Under the pieces are notes generated by a model that saw only the letters and a program-made list of their open reading frames with translations, made no database searches and was not told where the DNA came from. From Brevundimonas sp. A19_0 (GTDB taxonomy: Bacteria; Pseudomonadota; Alphaproteobacteria; Caulobacterales; Caulobacteraceae): a stretch of DNA of 64,000 nucleotides. Position numbers and translations under genes: made by a program. The stretch covers positions 1-64,000 of the forward strand of contig NZ_JAGHQP010000001.1 in the NCBI RefSeq assembly GCF_017744255.1. Reading direction: 5' to 3'. Positions 1-8,487 of this stretch are shown here, piece after piece. The first letter of the stretch is position 1. Every line of letters starts with the position of its first letter.

Positions 1-563
1 AGCCTGAGCCTGAGCCGGTCGAAGAGTCCCAACCGGCGCCCGAGCCCGAGCCCGAGGCCCAGCCCGACCCGCAGGTCGAGGACAGCCCCGTCACCCTGCC
101 GGCCTTCGGCGAATCGGCCACCTTCCCGCCGGCCGCGCCCGCGCTGGAGCTGACCCCGCCGTCCCCGGTCGAGGAGCCCCCGCCGCTCCGTCCGGTCTGG
201 ACCGAGGCTGACCGCGGCGGCTTCCAGCTGGACCAGTCGCCCCTGTTCATCGACGACGGCGGCCAGACCGGTGTGCTGGTCCACGAAATGCCGGAAGAGC
301 CGGCCCGCCGCTTCGACTGGCGCGAAACGGGGGCCTTCCTGATCATGGGCGGCGTGGGCCTGGCGGCCTGCACGGCCTCGGCCGCCGCCTTCCGTCTGGC
401 CGTCGACCAGCCGTCCCCGATGGGCGAGACCACCCTGATCGCCTGGGTGCTGGCCGTGATCGGCGCGGCCTGCGTCGGTGTCTCGGCGCTCAATCTCTAT
501 CTGCGTTTCGGGCGTGGACGCTCGGGCGACGACGGGACAGCGGCCGAAGAAGGCGAAGCCTGA
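1..563 (+). CDS. C-terminal part of a membrane protein with a Pro/Glu-rich linker (partial)
   Basis: The frame is open from the left edge (first full codon at position 3) to a TGA at 561-563, so the start lies outside the window. The visible part opens with about 60 residues rich in Pro and Glu (PEPEPVEE-type), continues as a soluble stretch, and ends with two hydrophobic segments of about 20 residues each (roughly nt 330-400 and 430-500). A short Arg/Gly-rich and acidic tail follows. I do not recognise a catalytic domain in the visible part. The layout, a long disordered linker before a C-terminal membrane hairpin, would suit an enzyme or envelope protein anchored by its C-terminus. That the missing N-terminal part could be a lysozyme-like hydrolase is only a weak impression. 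The ATG at 273 is internal and is not the true start. Confidence 0.7.
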   Translation, partial: PEPEPVEESQPAPEPEPEAQPDPQVEDSPVTLPAFGESATFPPAAPALELTPPSPVEEPPPLRPVWTEADRGGFQLDQSPLFIDDGGQTGVLVHEMPEEPARRFDWRETGAFLIMGGVGLAACTASAAAFRLAVDQPSPMGETTLIAWVLAVIGAACVGVSALNLYLRFGRGRSGDDGTAAEEGEA

Positions 564-617
564 CGCTCGGGCGCCGGGGTCTTACCGGACCGCGGGATCG
601 GTGCTAACCCGCTCGGC

Positions 618-1781
618 ATGAGCATTCCCAACGCCCCCCAATCCATGGAATTCGGCCTCGGCGAGACCGCTGACGCCATCCGCGACACCACCGCCCGCTG
701 GGCCACCGACCGGCTGGCCCCCCGCGCCGCCGAGATCGACGAAAAGAACGAATTCGCCCGCGACCTCTGGCCCGAAATGGGCGAGCTGGGCCTGCACGGC
801 ATCACCGTCGAGGAAGAGTTCGGCGGCCTCGGCCTCGGCTATCTGGAACACTGCGTGGCCATGGAAGAGGTCTCGCGCGCCTCGGCCTCGATCGGCCTCT
901 CTTACGGCGCCCACTCCAACCTCTGCGTCAACCAGATCCGCCGCTGGGGCACCCCGGAGCAGAAGGCCAGATACCTGCCCAAGCTGATCTCGGGCGAACA
1001 CGTCGGCTCGCTGGCCATGTCCGAGGCCGGCTCCGGCTCCGACGTCATGTCGATGAAGACCCGCGCCGAGAAAAAGGGCGACCGCTACGTCCTGAACGGC
1101 ACCAAATTCTGGATCACCAACGCCCCGCACGCCGAGACCCTGGTGGTCTATGCCCGCACCGGCGACGGCAACGGCGGCGTCACCGCCTTCCTGATCGAAA
1201 AGGGCATGAAAGGCTTCTCGGTCTCGAAGAAGCTGGACAAGATGGGCATGCGTGGCTCCGACACCGCCGAACTGGTGTTCGAGGACTGCGAGGTCCCGGT
1301 CGAGAACATCATGGGCGGCGAAGGCCGTGGCGCGGCCGTCCTGATGAGCGGCCTCGACTATGAGCGCGCCGTGCTGGCCGCCGGCCCGCTGGGCATCATG
1401 CAGGCCGCCCTCGACGTCGTCCTGCCCTACGTCCGCGAGCGGAAACAGTTCGGCAAGCCGATCGGCAGCTTCCAGCTGATGCAGGCCAAGGTCGCCGACA
1501 TGTACGTCGCCCTGAACAGCGCCCGCGCCTATGTCTATGCCGTCGCCCGCGCCTGCGACCAGGGCCTGACCACCCGCTATGACGCCGCCGGCGCCATCCT
1601 GCTGGCCTCGGAAAACGCCGTGAAGGTCAGCCTCGAGGCCGTCCAGGCTCTCGGCGGCGCAGGCTATACCAAGGAATGGCCCGTCGAACGCCTCGTCCGC
1701 GACGCCAAACTCTACGACATCGGCGCCGGCACCAACGAGATCAGGCGATTCCTGATCGGGCGCGAGTTGCTGGGGGGCTAG
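618..1781 (+). CDS. ivd: Isovaleryl-CoA dehydrogenase
   Basis: FAD-dependent acyl-CoA dehydrogenase that oxidises isovaleryl-CoA to 3-methylcrotonyl-CoA in leucine breakdown, passing electrons to ETF. The 387-residue length is normal for the family. Visible hallmarks are the flavin-contact stretch SEAGSGSDV (residues 135-143), FWITNA (164-169), and the C-terminal [19 protein letters not shown] and GAGTNEIRR segments. Glu249 in [16 protein letters not shown] sits where isovaleryl-CoA dehydrogenases carry their catalytic base; most other acyl-CoA dehydrogenases use a Glu near the C-terminus. This placement supports the isovaleryl assignment over a general short-chain enzyme. The ATG at 618 has no clear Shine-Dalgarno sequence. 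The methylcrotonyl-CoA carboxylase genes often found nearby are absent within the window, whose downstream side appears disrupted by the 1787-3813 genes. Confidence 0.93.
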   Translation: MSIPNAPQSMEFGLGETADAIRDTTARWATDRLAPRAAEIDEKNEFARDLWPEMGELGLHGITVEEEFGGLGLGYLEHCVAMEEVSRASASIGLSYGAHSNLCVNQIRRWGTPEQKARYLPKLISGEHVGSLAMSEAGSGSDVMSMKTRAEKKGDRYVLNGTKFWITNAPHAETLVVYARTGDGNGGVTAFLIEKGMKGFSVSKKLDKMGMRGSDTAELVFEDCEVPVENIMGGEGRGAAVLMSGLDYERAVLAAGPLGIMQAALDVVLPYVRERKQFGKPIGSFQLMQAKVADMYVALNSARAYVYAVARACDQGLTTRYDAAGAILLASENAVKVSLEAVQALGGAGYTKEWPVERLVRDAKLYDIGAGTNEIRRFLIGRELLGG

Positions 1782-1786
1782 GGATC

Positions 1787-2089
1787 GTGCCAGACCAAAC
1801 AGCCCCCGATCCGCCTTCGCTGGAGTCGATCTTGCGTGATCTGGCGGCGTGGTCAGTGGCTCATGAGATGGATTATCGCTTCAATGTGAAGACTCATGAG
1901 AGAGGCGAGGCCGAGATCACTGCATCTCGCACCGCGCTCGTCCAATATGCTCAGGAAATCGTGGCGCTGGCCCGCGACGGCGTTGAGGGCTCGCATCTCC
2001 ATTTCGATGAAGCGGGCTGGGCAGAAGTTGGCAGCGTCCCCCTGATTATCGGCTTGGCGGTCGACACGCCTGAAGCCGACCCGCTGTAG
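1787..2089 (+). CDS. Small hypothetical protein, possibly Imm32-like
   Basis: A 100-residue ORF beginning at GTG 1787, six bases after the ivd stop; an internal ATG lies at 1868. It has no signal peptide or membrane segment. The C-terminal half reads GSHLHFDEAGWAEVGSVPL and then IIGL. This loosely recalls the pattern of the Imm32 immunity family (His-x-His, acidic pair, then GSxxLII), but no toxin gene is next to it, so the link is tentative. Base composition of the first half is clearly less GC-rich than ivd, for example around 1860-1940, which hints at recent arrival. It could also be an orphan conserved hypothetical. That it is a gene is fairly likely from its position and lack of a better-supported overlapping frame; its function is unknown. 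Confidence 0.55.
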   Translation: MPDQTAPDPPSLESILRDLAAWSVAHEMDYRFNVKTHERGEAEITASRTALVQYAQEIVALARDGVEGSHLHFDEAGWAEVGSVPLIIGLAVDTPEADPL

Positions 2090-2107
2090 GCAGTTCGAGC
2101 CGGCGCA

Positions 2108-2160
2108 ATGATCCCCGCCCCCCTCCTCGCCGATCTCCGGAGGCGCCACGCGGCGCCGCT
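2108..2160 (+). repeat. Direct repeat, copy A (relic of the start of the 62-aa gene)
   Basis: These 53 bases match 3625-3677 at roughly 85% with one single-base gap on each side. Both begin ATGATCCCCGCCCCC and end GCCGCT. The extra C in copy A puts it in a different frame after codon 5, so the resemblance is at DNA level and not a shared protein motif. Flanking sequences upstream of the two copies are unrelated. Confidence 0.7.
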
Positions 2161-3628
2161 ACAACATCAGCGTTGGACCGAACACAGTTCGCTGCTTCCT
2201 GATCGGCAGGGCAGTGCCGGGGCGCTTTCGACGTGGCCGATCGGGCTTGCTATCTCGGCGATACTCGTGCTGGGCGCGCCAGCGGCGCACGGGCAGGACC
2301 GGGCCGAGCTGGTAGGGATGGCGGAAAGGCTTGAGGCCTACGCCGATCAGCTGTCGCGCGTCTGGCCCGGGTACTGGCCCCCGGACCAGCCCTACATTCT
2401 CTACGCGCCGGACACCGGGGCCGTCTTTGGCGGGGCTGCATCTCCGCAAGGACCCTCCTTTCGCCCGGGCCCCCTCGCCGGGGTCACGTCCACCTTTGCG
2501 ACCGACTTTCCGACCGGTGCTCCAGATACCGTCCTGCTGACTTTGAGCGGCCGCGACGACGACGTCAGCACCCTGTTTCACGAACAATTCCACGACTTTC
2601 AGGAGGACCGCTTCCGCTGGCAGAGCGAGTCCGGCAGCGAATATGTCGACCTGTCCCTGATCGGGGACCTGGAAGCCTTCACCTTCGGCGTGGAACTGGA
2701 GCTTCGCCTGCTCGCCGACATACTGGTCGAAGATGACGCCGCGACACGACGCGAGCTTGCCCGCGCCTATCTCGCGCTCCGGCGTGAGCGGGAGCGGGGC
2801 ATGGACGCCTTGGTCGTCTCGACCGAGAGACATCGCGAATGGACCGAGGGCACGGCAGAGTACGCGGGACGACAGGCCAGTGCGTTGTTCACGGGGCGAT
2901 CAGACGAACAGCTCCGCGACGACCTTGTCTCGATGCTTCGGCGCGACCTGCTCTTTCGACCCGGCGACTACGCGGCCAATGTCTTCCGCTGGAGATTGTA
3001 TGCCACGGGCGCGGCCCTCGCTTGGCTTCTGGACGATCTGGAAGTCCCGGATTGGCGAACAGCGATAGAGGGCGGCACGCCTCTGGATCTGGCGCTTGAG
3101 CAGGCCATTGGTCTGGCGGACCCGGTGTCGGCAGCCGATGTCCGGGCATCGTACGATGCACGGGACATCCGAGCCGCCATCGCCCCTGCAGTCGATCTGG
3201 CCCGGTCAGCGGGTCTGGATGCATCGAGTTTTCTGGCGCGGGCTCCAGCCCGCCTCGTCATCGAACTGGAGGTCTATCTCGACGACCCGGAGCCCGGTGA
3301 GCTCTATTTCAATGCGCCCGCCATGACGCCTCTTTCCCGCGACACCTTGGCCCTCCCGGACGCCGAGTGGCTCTCGATAAATGCAGGATCTTCAAGCCTG
3401 CGCGTGGAACGGCGTTCAATCCTCATTGAGATGCCGCCCCCTGAGGGATCGGGACCAAGTATCCAGCGCGTCAGCATCCTGTTGCCGAGCCTGTCCGGCC
3501 TGGAAGGTCTCAGGCCCGGCCGGCTCGAGGCTGCAGTCGAGGTCGACATGGAAGGTCTCACCCTGCGCCTTGCCGCCGGTGCCATCGTTGAGGTGAACGA
3601 CACCACAATCACCGTCCGCGTCCGATGA
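2108..3628 (+). CDS. Putative secreted HExxH metallopeptidase-like protein
   Basis: The 506-residue frame contains HEQFH (nt about 2579-2593), the HExxH zinc-binding motif of zincins, and about 90 residues later WTEGTAEYAG, whose Glu residues could supply a third metal ligand. A hydrophobic segment ending in a signal-peptidase-like APAAHGQ (around nt 2245-2295) suggests export. It sits about 40 residues in, which is unusual: the first 18 codons are a frameshifted copy of the start of the next gene (see the direct repeat), so the authentic N-terminus may have been replaced. I see no in-frame ATG closer to the signal segment. The C-terminal third has a beta-rich look with no motif I recognise. 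The stop overlaps the next start as ATGA. Peptidase activity is inferred from the motif alone. Confidence 0.65.
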   Translation: MIPAPLLADLRRRHAAPLQHQRWTEHSSLLPDRQGSAGALSTWPIGLAISAILVLGAPAAHGQDRAELVGMAERLEAYADQLSRVWPGYWPPDQPYILYAPDTGAVFGGAASPQGPSFRPGPLAGVTSTFATDFPTGAPDTVLLTLSGRDDDVSTLFHEQFHDFQEDRFRWQSESGSEYVDLSLIGDLEAFTFGVELELRLLADILVEDDAATRRELARAYLALRRERERGMDALVVSTERHREWTEGTAEYAGRQASALFTGRSDEQLRDDLVSMLRRDLLFRPGDYAANVFRWRLYATGAALAWLLDDLEVPDWRTAIEGGTPLDLALEQAIGLADPVSAADVRASYDARDIRAAIAPAVDLARSAGLDASSFLARAPARLVIELEVYLDDPEPGELYFNAPAMTPLSRDTLALPDAEWLSINAGSSSLRVERRSILIEMPPPEGSGPSIQRVSILLPSLSGLEGLRPGRLEAAVEVDMEGLTLRLAAGAIVEVNDTTITVRVR

Positions 3629-3677
3629 TCCCCGCCCCCTCCTCGCCGACCTTCGGCAGCGCCATGCCGGAGCCGCT
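3625..3677 (+). repeat. Direct repeat, copy B (start of the 62-aa gene)
   Basis: Second copy of the repeat at 2108-2160, here forming the first codons of an apparently intact small gene. The 1.5 kb between the copies holds the HExxH gene. Confidence 0.7.
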
Positions 3678-3813
3678 CTACCGCGAGGCCCGGCGCGGCA
3701 TCCTGCAGCGGTTCCTTGAGCGCCCCTCGCTCTACTTCAGCGACTGGGGCCAGGCCACGTTTGAGGATCAGGCCCGCGAGAACCTGGCGGCCTCCATCAC
3801 CGCCCTCGGCTGA
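3625..3813 (+). CDS. Small hypothetical protein (62 aa)
   Basis: A 62-residue soluble protein, starting either at ATG 3625 or at the internal ATG 3664 (49 residues, beginning MPEPLYREARRG). It contains a basic, probably helical, central stretch and an acidic/aromatic segment SLYFSDWGQATFEDQARE. I do not recognise a family. Its first ATG overlaps the stop of the upstream HExxH gene as ATGA. A diverged copy of its 5' end also lies 1.5 kb upstream, so the gene may once have followed ivd more closely. It reads as a real gene by codon usage, but function is unknown. Confidence 0.55.
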   Translation: MIPAPSSPTFGSAMPEPLYREARRGILQRFLERPSLYFSDWGQATFEDQARENLAASITALG

Positions 3814-3822
3814 GCCGGCCCC

Positions 3823-3848
3823 GGAACCGCGCCTGTGCCGGTCCCGTT
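3823..3848 (+). promoter_or_regulatory. Candidate EcfG (general stress sigma factor) promoter
   Basis: GGAAC at 3823-3827 and CGTT at 3845-3848 are separated by 17 bases (equivalently GGAACC-N16-CGTT). This matches the published consensus for alphaproteobacterial EcfG/SigT promoters. It is correctly oriented and placed for the DUF3008 gene whose ATG is at 3875, leaving a leader of about 20 bases that contains the strong ribosome site. Confidence 0.6.
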
Positions 3849-3874
3849 TCCTCGCGGAAGGAAAGGAGGCCCCC

Positions 3875-4060
3875 ATGCCCGCCAAGTCCAAAGCCCAGCA
3901 AAAGGCCGCCGGCGCCGCCCTGTCGGCCAAGCGCGGCGACACGCCGAAGTCGGAGCTCAAGGGCGCGTCGAAGTCCATGGTCGAGTCCATGACCGAAAAG
4001 GAGCTGGAGGAGATGGCCAGCACCCCCCGCAAGGGCAAACCCGAACACAAGGGCGACTGA
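3875..4060 (+). CDS. DUF3008 family protein
   Basis: A 61-residue, highly hydrophilic protein rich in Lys, Ala, Ser and Glu. It opens MPAKSKAQQKAAGAALSAKRG and ends in a Pro/Lys/Gly tail (PRKGKPEHKGD). This is the pattern of the DUF3008 family, small proteins of unknown function common in Alphaproteobacteria. Start choice is firm: AAAGGAGG at 3862-3869 precedes ATG 3875 by five bases. The upstream EcfG-type promoter suggests induction by general stress and in stationary phase. No transmembrane segment or metal site is visible. The protein may be a disordered or nucleic-acid-binding stress protein, but that is inference. Confidence 0.82.
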   Translation: MPAKSKAQQKAAGAALSAKRGDTPKSELKGASKSMVESMTEKELEEMASTPRKGKPEHKGD

Positions 4061-4074
4061 GGGGCGGGCGGGCC

Positions 4075-4225
4075 GTCTCCTCCCCATCCCTGATGGGGAG
4101 GGGGACCCTGCGTAGCCTTGGCGAAGCAGGGTGGAGGGGTTCTTCACCGCGCACGCCGTCCAGAACCCCTCCGTCACGTCGGCTTCGCCGCCGCGCCACC
4201 TCCCCAACTTCGTTAGGGAGGAGAC
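4075..4225. repeat. 151-bp structured palindromic repeat, copy 1
   Basis: The element runs from GTCTCCTCCCC to GGGAGGAGAC, so its ends are inverted repeats. Inside are nested hairpins: CTCCCCATC/GATGGGGAG with loop CCT, CCCTGC/GCAGGG, GGAGGGGTTC/GAACCCCTCC, and a small AAC-TTC-GTT stem near the right end. Copy 2 at 4740-4890 has the same length and order. It encodes nothing convincing in any frame. Such elements are non-autonomous interspersed repeats (REP- or MITE-like) in high-GC Alphaproteobacteria. Confidence 0.8.
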
Positions 4226-4739
4226 GGCTGTTGCGATGGGAACGCGAAAATTCCCTCGCCCTTTCAAAGCCCCTCCCATTTCCCGACCCGACTTCCCCAC
4301 CTCACCTCAGGCCTGTGCCAACGTCCTCCCGTCCCGTCGCGCGGAGGGCTCGTAAGGCCTGCGACCTTGTGAGCGGCGGGAGCGATGGAGCGGGGTTGGA
4401 GGAAACCGTCGCACAGCTTTCGGGCCTCAAGCAGCGAGGCTCCGCGAGCCGAGCGTTAGGCCCACCTTCATGCACCCTCGATCTCCGCCTCCGGGTGCGT
4501 GATCGAGGCAAGGGTCGAGGGGGATACTCGGCCGTTCCGGGACTGAATGCAGGTTCAGCCCGCCCGCCGGGGGCGCTGCGGTAAGGCCCGAATACGGCCA
4601 CCCGACGCAAGCTTCCGGAAAACCACCGCGCGGAGCGTCAGCCTTCGTCGAAACGGTATTTATTCAATGTCTCCGGGCGAGGGCCCGGCGCTCCGCCTGC
4701 CCTCCACCTCTGCCCTGCGGGCGAGAGGCGAACATTCAC
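4226..4739. other. Gene-free stretch between two repeat copies
   Basis: No frame here has a believable start, ribosome site and composition. The short ORFs are Arg/Pro/Ser-rich readings of GC-rich DNA. I see one nested inverted repeat, TGCACCCTCGATC (4471-4483) against GATCGAGG (4501-4508) with GGGTGC between. A short A/T-rich patch (about 4650-4668) also lies just before copy 2. It may be degenerate repeat sequence. Confidence 0.5.
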
Positions 4740-4890
4740 GTCTCCTCCCCATCGTCGATGGGGAGGGGGACCGTCCGAAGCCCGAAGGGCGAAGGAGGGT
4801 GGAGGGGTTCTTGCCTCGTGCCCGCCTGAAGAGCCCCTCCGCCACGGCGCGAGCGCCGCGCCACCTCCCCGACTTCGTCAGGGAGGAGAG
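4740..4890. repeat. 151-bp structured palindromic repeat, copy 2
   Basis: Same length and hairpin order as copy 1, ending six bases before the dxs stop codon. Differences often preserve pairing. The right-hand stem is GAC-TTC-GTC here and AAC-TTC-GTT in copy 1, and the left-hand stem CTCCCCATC/GATGGGGAG is kept while its loop changes from CCT to GTC. The central part is more diverged and forms its own stem (TCC-GAA-GCCC-GAA-GGGC-GAA-GGA). It may also act as the 3' end of dxs transcripts. Confidence 0.8.
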
Positions 4891-4896
4891 GCTGCC

Positions 4897-6807
4897 CTAC
4901 GCCCGCACGGCCCCCGCCCGGCCCTCGACGCCCAGGGCGACCAGGGCGGTGGCGGCGATCTGGTCGGCATTGAGGCCGGCCTCGGCATACTGGACCTCGG
5001 GCTTGTCGTGGTCCTGGAAGCGGTCGGGCAGGTGCAGGGTGCGCACCTTCAGCCCCGCATCCAGCGCGCCCTTTTCGGCCAGCATCTGCAGCACAAAGCC
5101 GCCGAAGCCGCCGATCGCACCCTCCTCGACCGTGATCAGCACCTCGTGCTCGCGGGCCAGACGCAGGATCAGGTCCTCGTCCAGCGGCTTGGCGAACCGG
5201 GCATCGGCGACCGTGGTCGACACGCCCCTGGCGGCCAGGGACTCGGCGGCCTTCAGCGATTCCTGCAGGCGCGTCCCGAGGCTCAGGATCGCCACCGTCG
5301 TGCCCTCGCGCACGATCCGGCCCTTGCCGATCTCGAGCGGCGCGGCCAGTTCGGGGATCTCGACCCCCACCCCATCTCCGCGTGGATAGCGGAAGGCGCT
5401 GGGCCGGTCGTCGATCTCGAGGCTGGTGGCGATCATGGCCGCCAATTCGGCCTCGTCCGCTGCCGCCATCAGCACCATGCCCGGCAGGGCACCCATATAG
5501 CCGATGTCGAAACTGCCGGCGTGGGTCGAGCCGTCGGCTCCGACCAGCCCCGCCCGGTCCATGGCAAAGCGCACCGGCAGCGACTGGATGGCCACATCGT
5601 GGACCACCTGGTCATAGCCGCGCTGCAGGAAGGTCGAATAGATGGCGCAGACCGGCTTCATCCCGTCGGCCGCCAGACCGGCGCAGAAGGTCACCGCGTG
5701 CTGTTCGGCAATGCCCACGTCGAACGTCCGCTCGGGGAAGGCCTGTCCGAACAGGTCCAGCCCGGTGCCCGACGGCATGGCCGCCGTCACGGCCACGATC
5801 GATGGATCGCGTTCGGCCCGCTTGATCAACTCCGTGCCGAACACCTTGGTATAGCTGGGCGCGTTCGAGACCGGCTTGGCCTGCTTGCCCGAGATCACGT
5901 CGAACTTGGCCACCCCATGGTACTTGTCGGCGCTGCTTTCGGCCGGGGCATAGCCCTTGCCCTTCTGGGTCACCACATGAACCAGCACCGGCCGGTCATC
6001 GACCGCCGCGGCATTCTTCAGCACCGGAATGAGGGCGTCCATGTCATGGCCGTCGATCGGCCCGACGTAATAGAAGCCCAGTTCCTCGAAGAAGGTCCCG
6101 CCGACCACCATGCCCCGGGCATATTCCTCGGCCTTGCGCGCCGCATCGCGGAACGGGCGGGGGAAGTGCTGGGCGACCGACTTTCCGAAGCGGCGCAGGT
6201 TGCGATAGGTGCCGCCCGAGACCTGCTTGGCCAGATAGGCGCTCATGCCGCCCACCGGCGGGGCGATCGACATGTCGTTGTCGTTCAGCACCACGACCAG
6301 CTGCTTGGTGGTCTCGGCGGCATTGTTCATGGCCTCATACGCCATGCCCGCCGACATCGAGCCGTCGCCGATCACGGCCACCACCTTGTTGGTCTCGCCC
6401 TTCTGGTCGCGGGCTGCCGCAAAGCCCAGCCCGGCCGAGATCGAGGTCGAGGCGTGGGCGGCGCCGAACGGGTCGTACTCACTCTCCGACCGTTTGGTGA
6501 AGCCCGACAGGCCGCCGCCCTGACGCAGGGTGCGGATGCGGTCGCGCCGTCCGGTCAGGATCTTGTGCGGATAGCACTGGTGCCCGACGTCCCAGATCAG
6601 AATGTCCCGGGGGGTCTCGAACACATGGTGCAGCGCCACCGTCAGCTCGACCACGCCCAGCGCCGAGCCCAGGTGCCCGCCCGTCACCGATACGGCATCG
6701 ATCACCTCGGCGCGCAGCTCATCGGCCAGCTGGCGCAGCTGCGGCGTGCTCAGCCCACGGGTGTCCGCAGGCAGGGTGACGGTATCGAGAAGGGGCGTAT
6801 CAGGCAT
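4897..6807 (-). CDS. dxs: 1-deoxy-D-xylulose-5-phosphate synthase
   Basis: Thiamine-diphosphate enzyme that joins pyruvate and glyceraldehyde-3-phosphate to make DXP, the first step of the MEP isoprenoid pathway and also a precursor for thiamine and pyridoxal. The 636 residues fit the family. The N-terminal [10 protein letters not shown], the ThDP/metal motif [17 protein letters not shown] near residue 150, and the pyrimidine-domain stretches VGIAEQHAV and [16 protein letters not shown] are all present. It is the last gene of the xseB-csaA-ispA-dxs set. A 118-base gap separates it from ispA, so it may also have its own promoter. The ATG at 6807 is followed by a normal dxs N-terminus. Confidence 0.97.
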   Translation of the reverse strand: MPDTPLLDTVTLPADTRGLSTPQLRQLADELRAEVIDAVSVTGGHLGSALGVVELTVALHHVFETPRDILIWDVGHQCYPHKILTGRRDRIRTLRQGGGLSGFTKRSESEYDPFGAAHASTSISAGLGFAAARDQKGETNKVVAVIGDGSMSAGMAYEAMNNAAETTKQLVVVLNDNDMSIAPPVGGMSAYLAKQVSGGTYRNLRRFGKSVAQHFPRPFRDAARKAEEYARGMVVGGTFFEELGFYYVGPIDGHDMDALIPVLKNAAAVDDRPVLVHVVTQKGKGYAPAESSADKYHGVAKFDVISGKQAKPVSNAPSYTKVFGTELIKRAERDPSIVAVTAAMPSGTGLDLFGQAFPERTFDVGIAEQHAVTFCAGLAADGMKPVCAIYSTFLQRGYDQVVHDVAIQSLPVRFAMDRAGLVGADGSTHAGSFDIGYMGALPGMVLMAAADEAELAAMIATSLEIDDRPSAFRYPRGDGVGVEIPELAAPLEIGKGRIVREGTTVAILSLGTRLQESLKAAESLAARGVSTTVADARFAKPLDEDLILRLAREHEVLITVEEGAIGGFGGFVLQMLAEKGALDAGLKVRTLHLPDRFQDHDKPEVQYAEAGLNADQIAATALVALGVEGRAGAVRA

Positions 6808-6925
6808 TCAGTCGGCTCGGTCCCGGACGCGGAGGTCGTCCTGCAGTCTCTCTACATGATTGATGGGCCCCCGGAACACCAGTGAGGGATTCCTGAGCAA
6901 TGGCTGATTGCCGCAGAGGATCCGT

Positions 6926-7837
6926 TCAGGACCGCCGTTTCAGCACGACATCCACGCTGGCCGACAGAATTTCGGCGGCCTCGCCGAAGACCTCCAGATG
7001 CGCCCGCGCCTGATCGCGCAACAGGCTGACGCGCTCGCGCGCGGCCTCCAGCCCCAGCAGGGTGACGAAATTGGTCTTGCCCAGCCGGGCGTCCTTGCCC
7101 CCGGCCGCCTTGCCCAGCAGGGCCTCGTCGCCCTCGGCGTCCAGCACATCGTCGACGATCTGATAGGCCAGCCCCAGGTCGTGGGCGAAGGCGATCAGGG
7201 CCGTGCGTCGCTCGTCCCGGATCTCGCCGATGATCAGCGGAATCTCGAAGGCATGGGTGATCAGGGCTCCGGTCTTCAGCCGCTGCATACGCGCCACCCC
7301 GCCCAGGTCGTCGCGCACCCCCATCAGGTCGATCATCTGACCGCCCGCCATCCCTCGCGCCCCCGAGGCATAGGACAGCCGCCGAGCCAGCTCGCAGCGG
7401 ATGGCCGGATCGTCGTGCGTATCCGGGTCCAGCAGGATGTCGAAGGCCGCCGTCTGCAGCGCATCTCCCGCCAGCACCGCCGTCGCCTCGTCATAGGCCC
7501 GGTGCAGGGTCGGACGGCCCCGCCGCATGTCGTCGTCGTCCATGCAGGGCAGGTCGTCGTGGATCAGCGAATAGGCGTGCACGCACTCCAGCGCACAGGC
7601 CGCGCGCAGCACCGCCCCTTCGTCCAGGTCGAACAGCCGCCCGGCCTCCAGCGCAAAGAAGGGCCGCAACCGCTTGCCGGGCCCCAGCGCCGCATAGCGC
7701 ATGGCCTCGGTCAGGCGGGACTCCGGGCCGTCCGCGCGGGGCAGCAGTTCATCAAGCGCCACCGTGATCAGGTCGGCGACCTCGGCGATCCGGTCGATCA
7801 CCGCCTGCTCCGGGGAATTGGCGGCCAGCGGGATCAA
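6926..7837 (-). CDS. ispA: Polyprenyl synthetase, probably farnesyl diphosphate synthase
   Basis: Trans-prenyltransferase that condenses isopentenyl diphosphate with allylic diphosphates. Both Mg-binding Asp clusters are visible: [10 protein letters not shown] (residues 94-103) and YQIVDDVLD near residue 230. GKRLRP near residue 55 binds diphosphate. The residues before the first cluster (CVHAYSLIH) match bacterial farnesyl diphosphate synthases, although product length cannot be fixed from sequence alone. The frame opens with TTG at 7837, overlapping the csaA stop as TTGA, which suggests translational coupling; there is no nearby ATG alternative before the conserved core. It lies with dxs and xseB, a grouping common in bacteria. 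Confidence 0.93.
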   Translation of the reverse strand: MIPLAANSPEQAVIDRIAEVADLITVALDELLPRADGPESRLTEAMRYAALGPGKRLRPFFALEAGRLFDLDEGAVLRAACALECVHAYSLIHDDLPCMDDDDMRRGRPTLHRAYDEATAVLAGDALQTAAFDILLDPDTHDDPAIRCELARRLSYASGARGMAGGQMIDLMGVRDDLGGVARMQRLKTGALITHAFEIPLIIGEIRDERRTALIAFAHDLGLAYQIVDDVLDAEGDEALLGKAAGGKDARLGKTNFVTLLGLEAARERVSLLRDQARAHLEVFGEAAEILSASVDVVLKRRS

Positions 7838-8187
7838 AACAGCCGCCCGCCGACCGGAACCTCGCGGTCCACCCCGACCAGCACGACCTCGCCGTCGGCA
7901 TCCGGAAAGCCGAGGGTCAGCACCTCGGACATCAGCGGCCCGATCTGGCGCGGCGGAAAGTTGACGACCGCCGCCACCTTGCGACCGACCAGCTGTTCGG
8001 GGGTGTAATGGCGGGTAATCTGGGCCGAGGACTTCCGGACCCCGATGTCGGGGCCGAAGTCGATCATCAGCTTGAAGGCCGGCTTGCGCGCCTCGGGAAA
8101 GGGCTCGGCGGTGACGATCTCGCCGACCCGCACATCCACCTTCAGGAAATCGTCGAAGGTGATCCGGTCGGCCGCGGGTCCGGACAT
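7834..8187 (-). CDS. CsaA-type tRNA-binding-domain protein
   Basis: A 117-residue OB-fold protein of the CsaA group. Family members bind tRNA-like RNA and were described as secretion-associated chaperones. The family signature is clear: [17 protein letters not shown] near the N-terminus, then [28 protein letters not shown] choose ATG 8187 because it overlaps the xseB stop as TGATG; a GTG at 8190 is one codon earlier. Its gene is wedged between xseB and ispA, which are usually adjacent, and overlaps both, so the three are probably co-translated. A direct link to isoprenoid synthesis is not known. Confidence 0.88.
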   Translation of the reverse strand: MSGPAADRITFDDFLKVDVRVGEIVTAEPFPEARKPAFKLMIDFGPDIGVRKSSAQITRHYTPEQLVGRKVAAVVNFPPRQIGPLMSEVLTLGFPDADGEVVLVGVDREVPVGGRLF

Positions 8188-8438
8188 CACTCGAACCCGG
8201 CGGGCTCGGCGCGGGCGGCCTTGCCGTCAGGGCCGACCACGATCTGCTCGACCCGCAGCTGGGCAGCCTTCAGCCGCTCCTCGCACAGGGCCTTCAGGCG
8301 AGCGCCCTCCTCGTACAGGCTGATCGATTCCTCGAGCGGGGCCTGTCCGGATTCCAGCCGCGAGACGATGCCTTCCAGCCGCGCCAGCGCGTCTTCGAAG
8401 GACAGGTCCGGATCGGTCTTGGGGGCGTCGGCGGTCAT
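8187..8438 (-). CDS. xseB: Exodeoxyribonuclease VII small subunit
   Basis: Small subunit of the ExoVII single-strand nuclease, which degrades ssDNA together with XseA. The protein is about 83 residues. The family core [20 protein letters not shown], then [22 protein letters not shown], forms the expected helical hairpin. The frame continues upstream to a TTG at 8474, but the ATG at 8438 gives the normal length. It is the first gene of a tightly overlapping set with csaA and ispA. xseA is not in the window. Confidence 0.93.
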   Translation of the reverse strand: MTADAPKTDPDLSFEDALARLEGIVSRLESGQAPLEESISLYEEGARLKALCEERLKAAQLRVEQIVVGPDGKAARAEPAGFE

Positions 8439-8487
8439 GGCAGCGGTTCTGACAGGCAAGGCCGGGACAGGCAAGCCGCCCGGGCTC

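Noticed and set aside
1-60. Repeating GAGCC-type bases at the left edge
   Set aside because: This is a Pro/Glu-rich coding stretch, not a CRISPR or microsatellite array.
5008-6885. A 625-codon open frame opposite dxs
   Set aside because: Antisense shadow of dxs with His/Arg/Gln-rich content.
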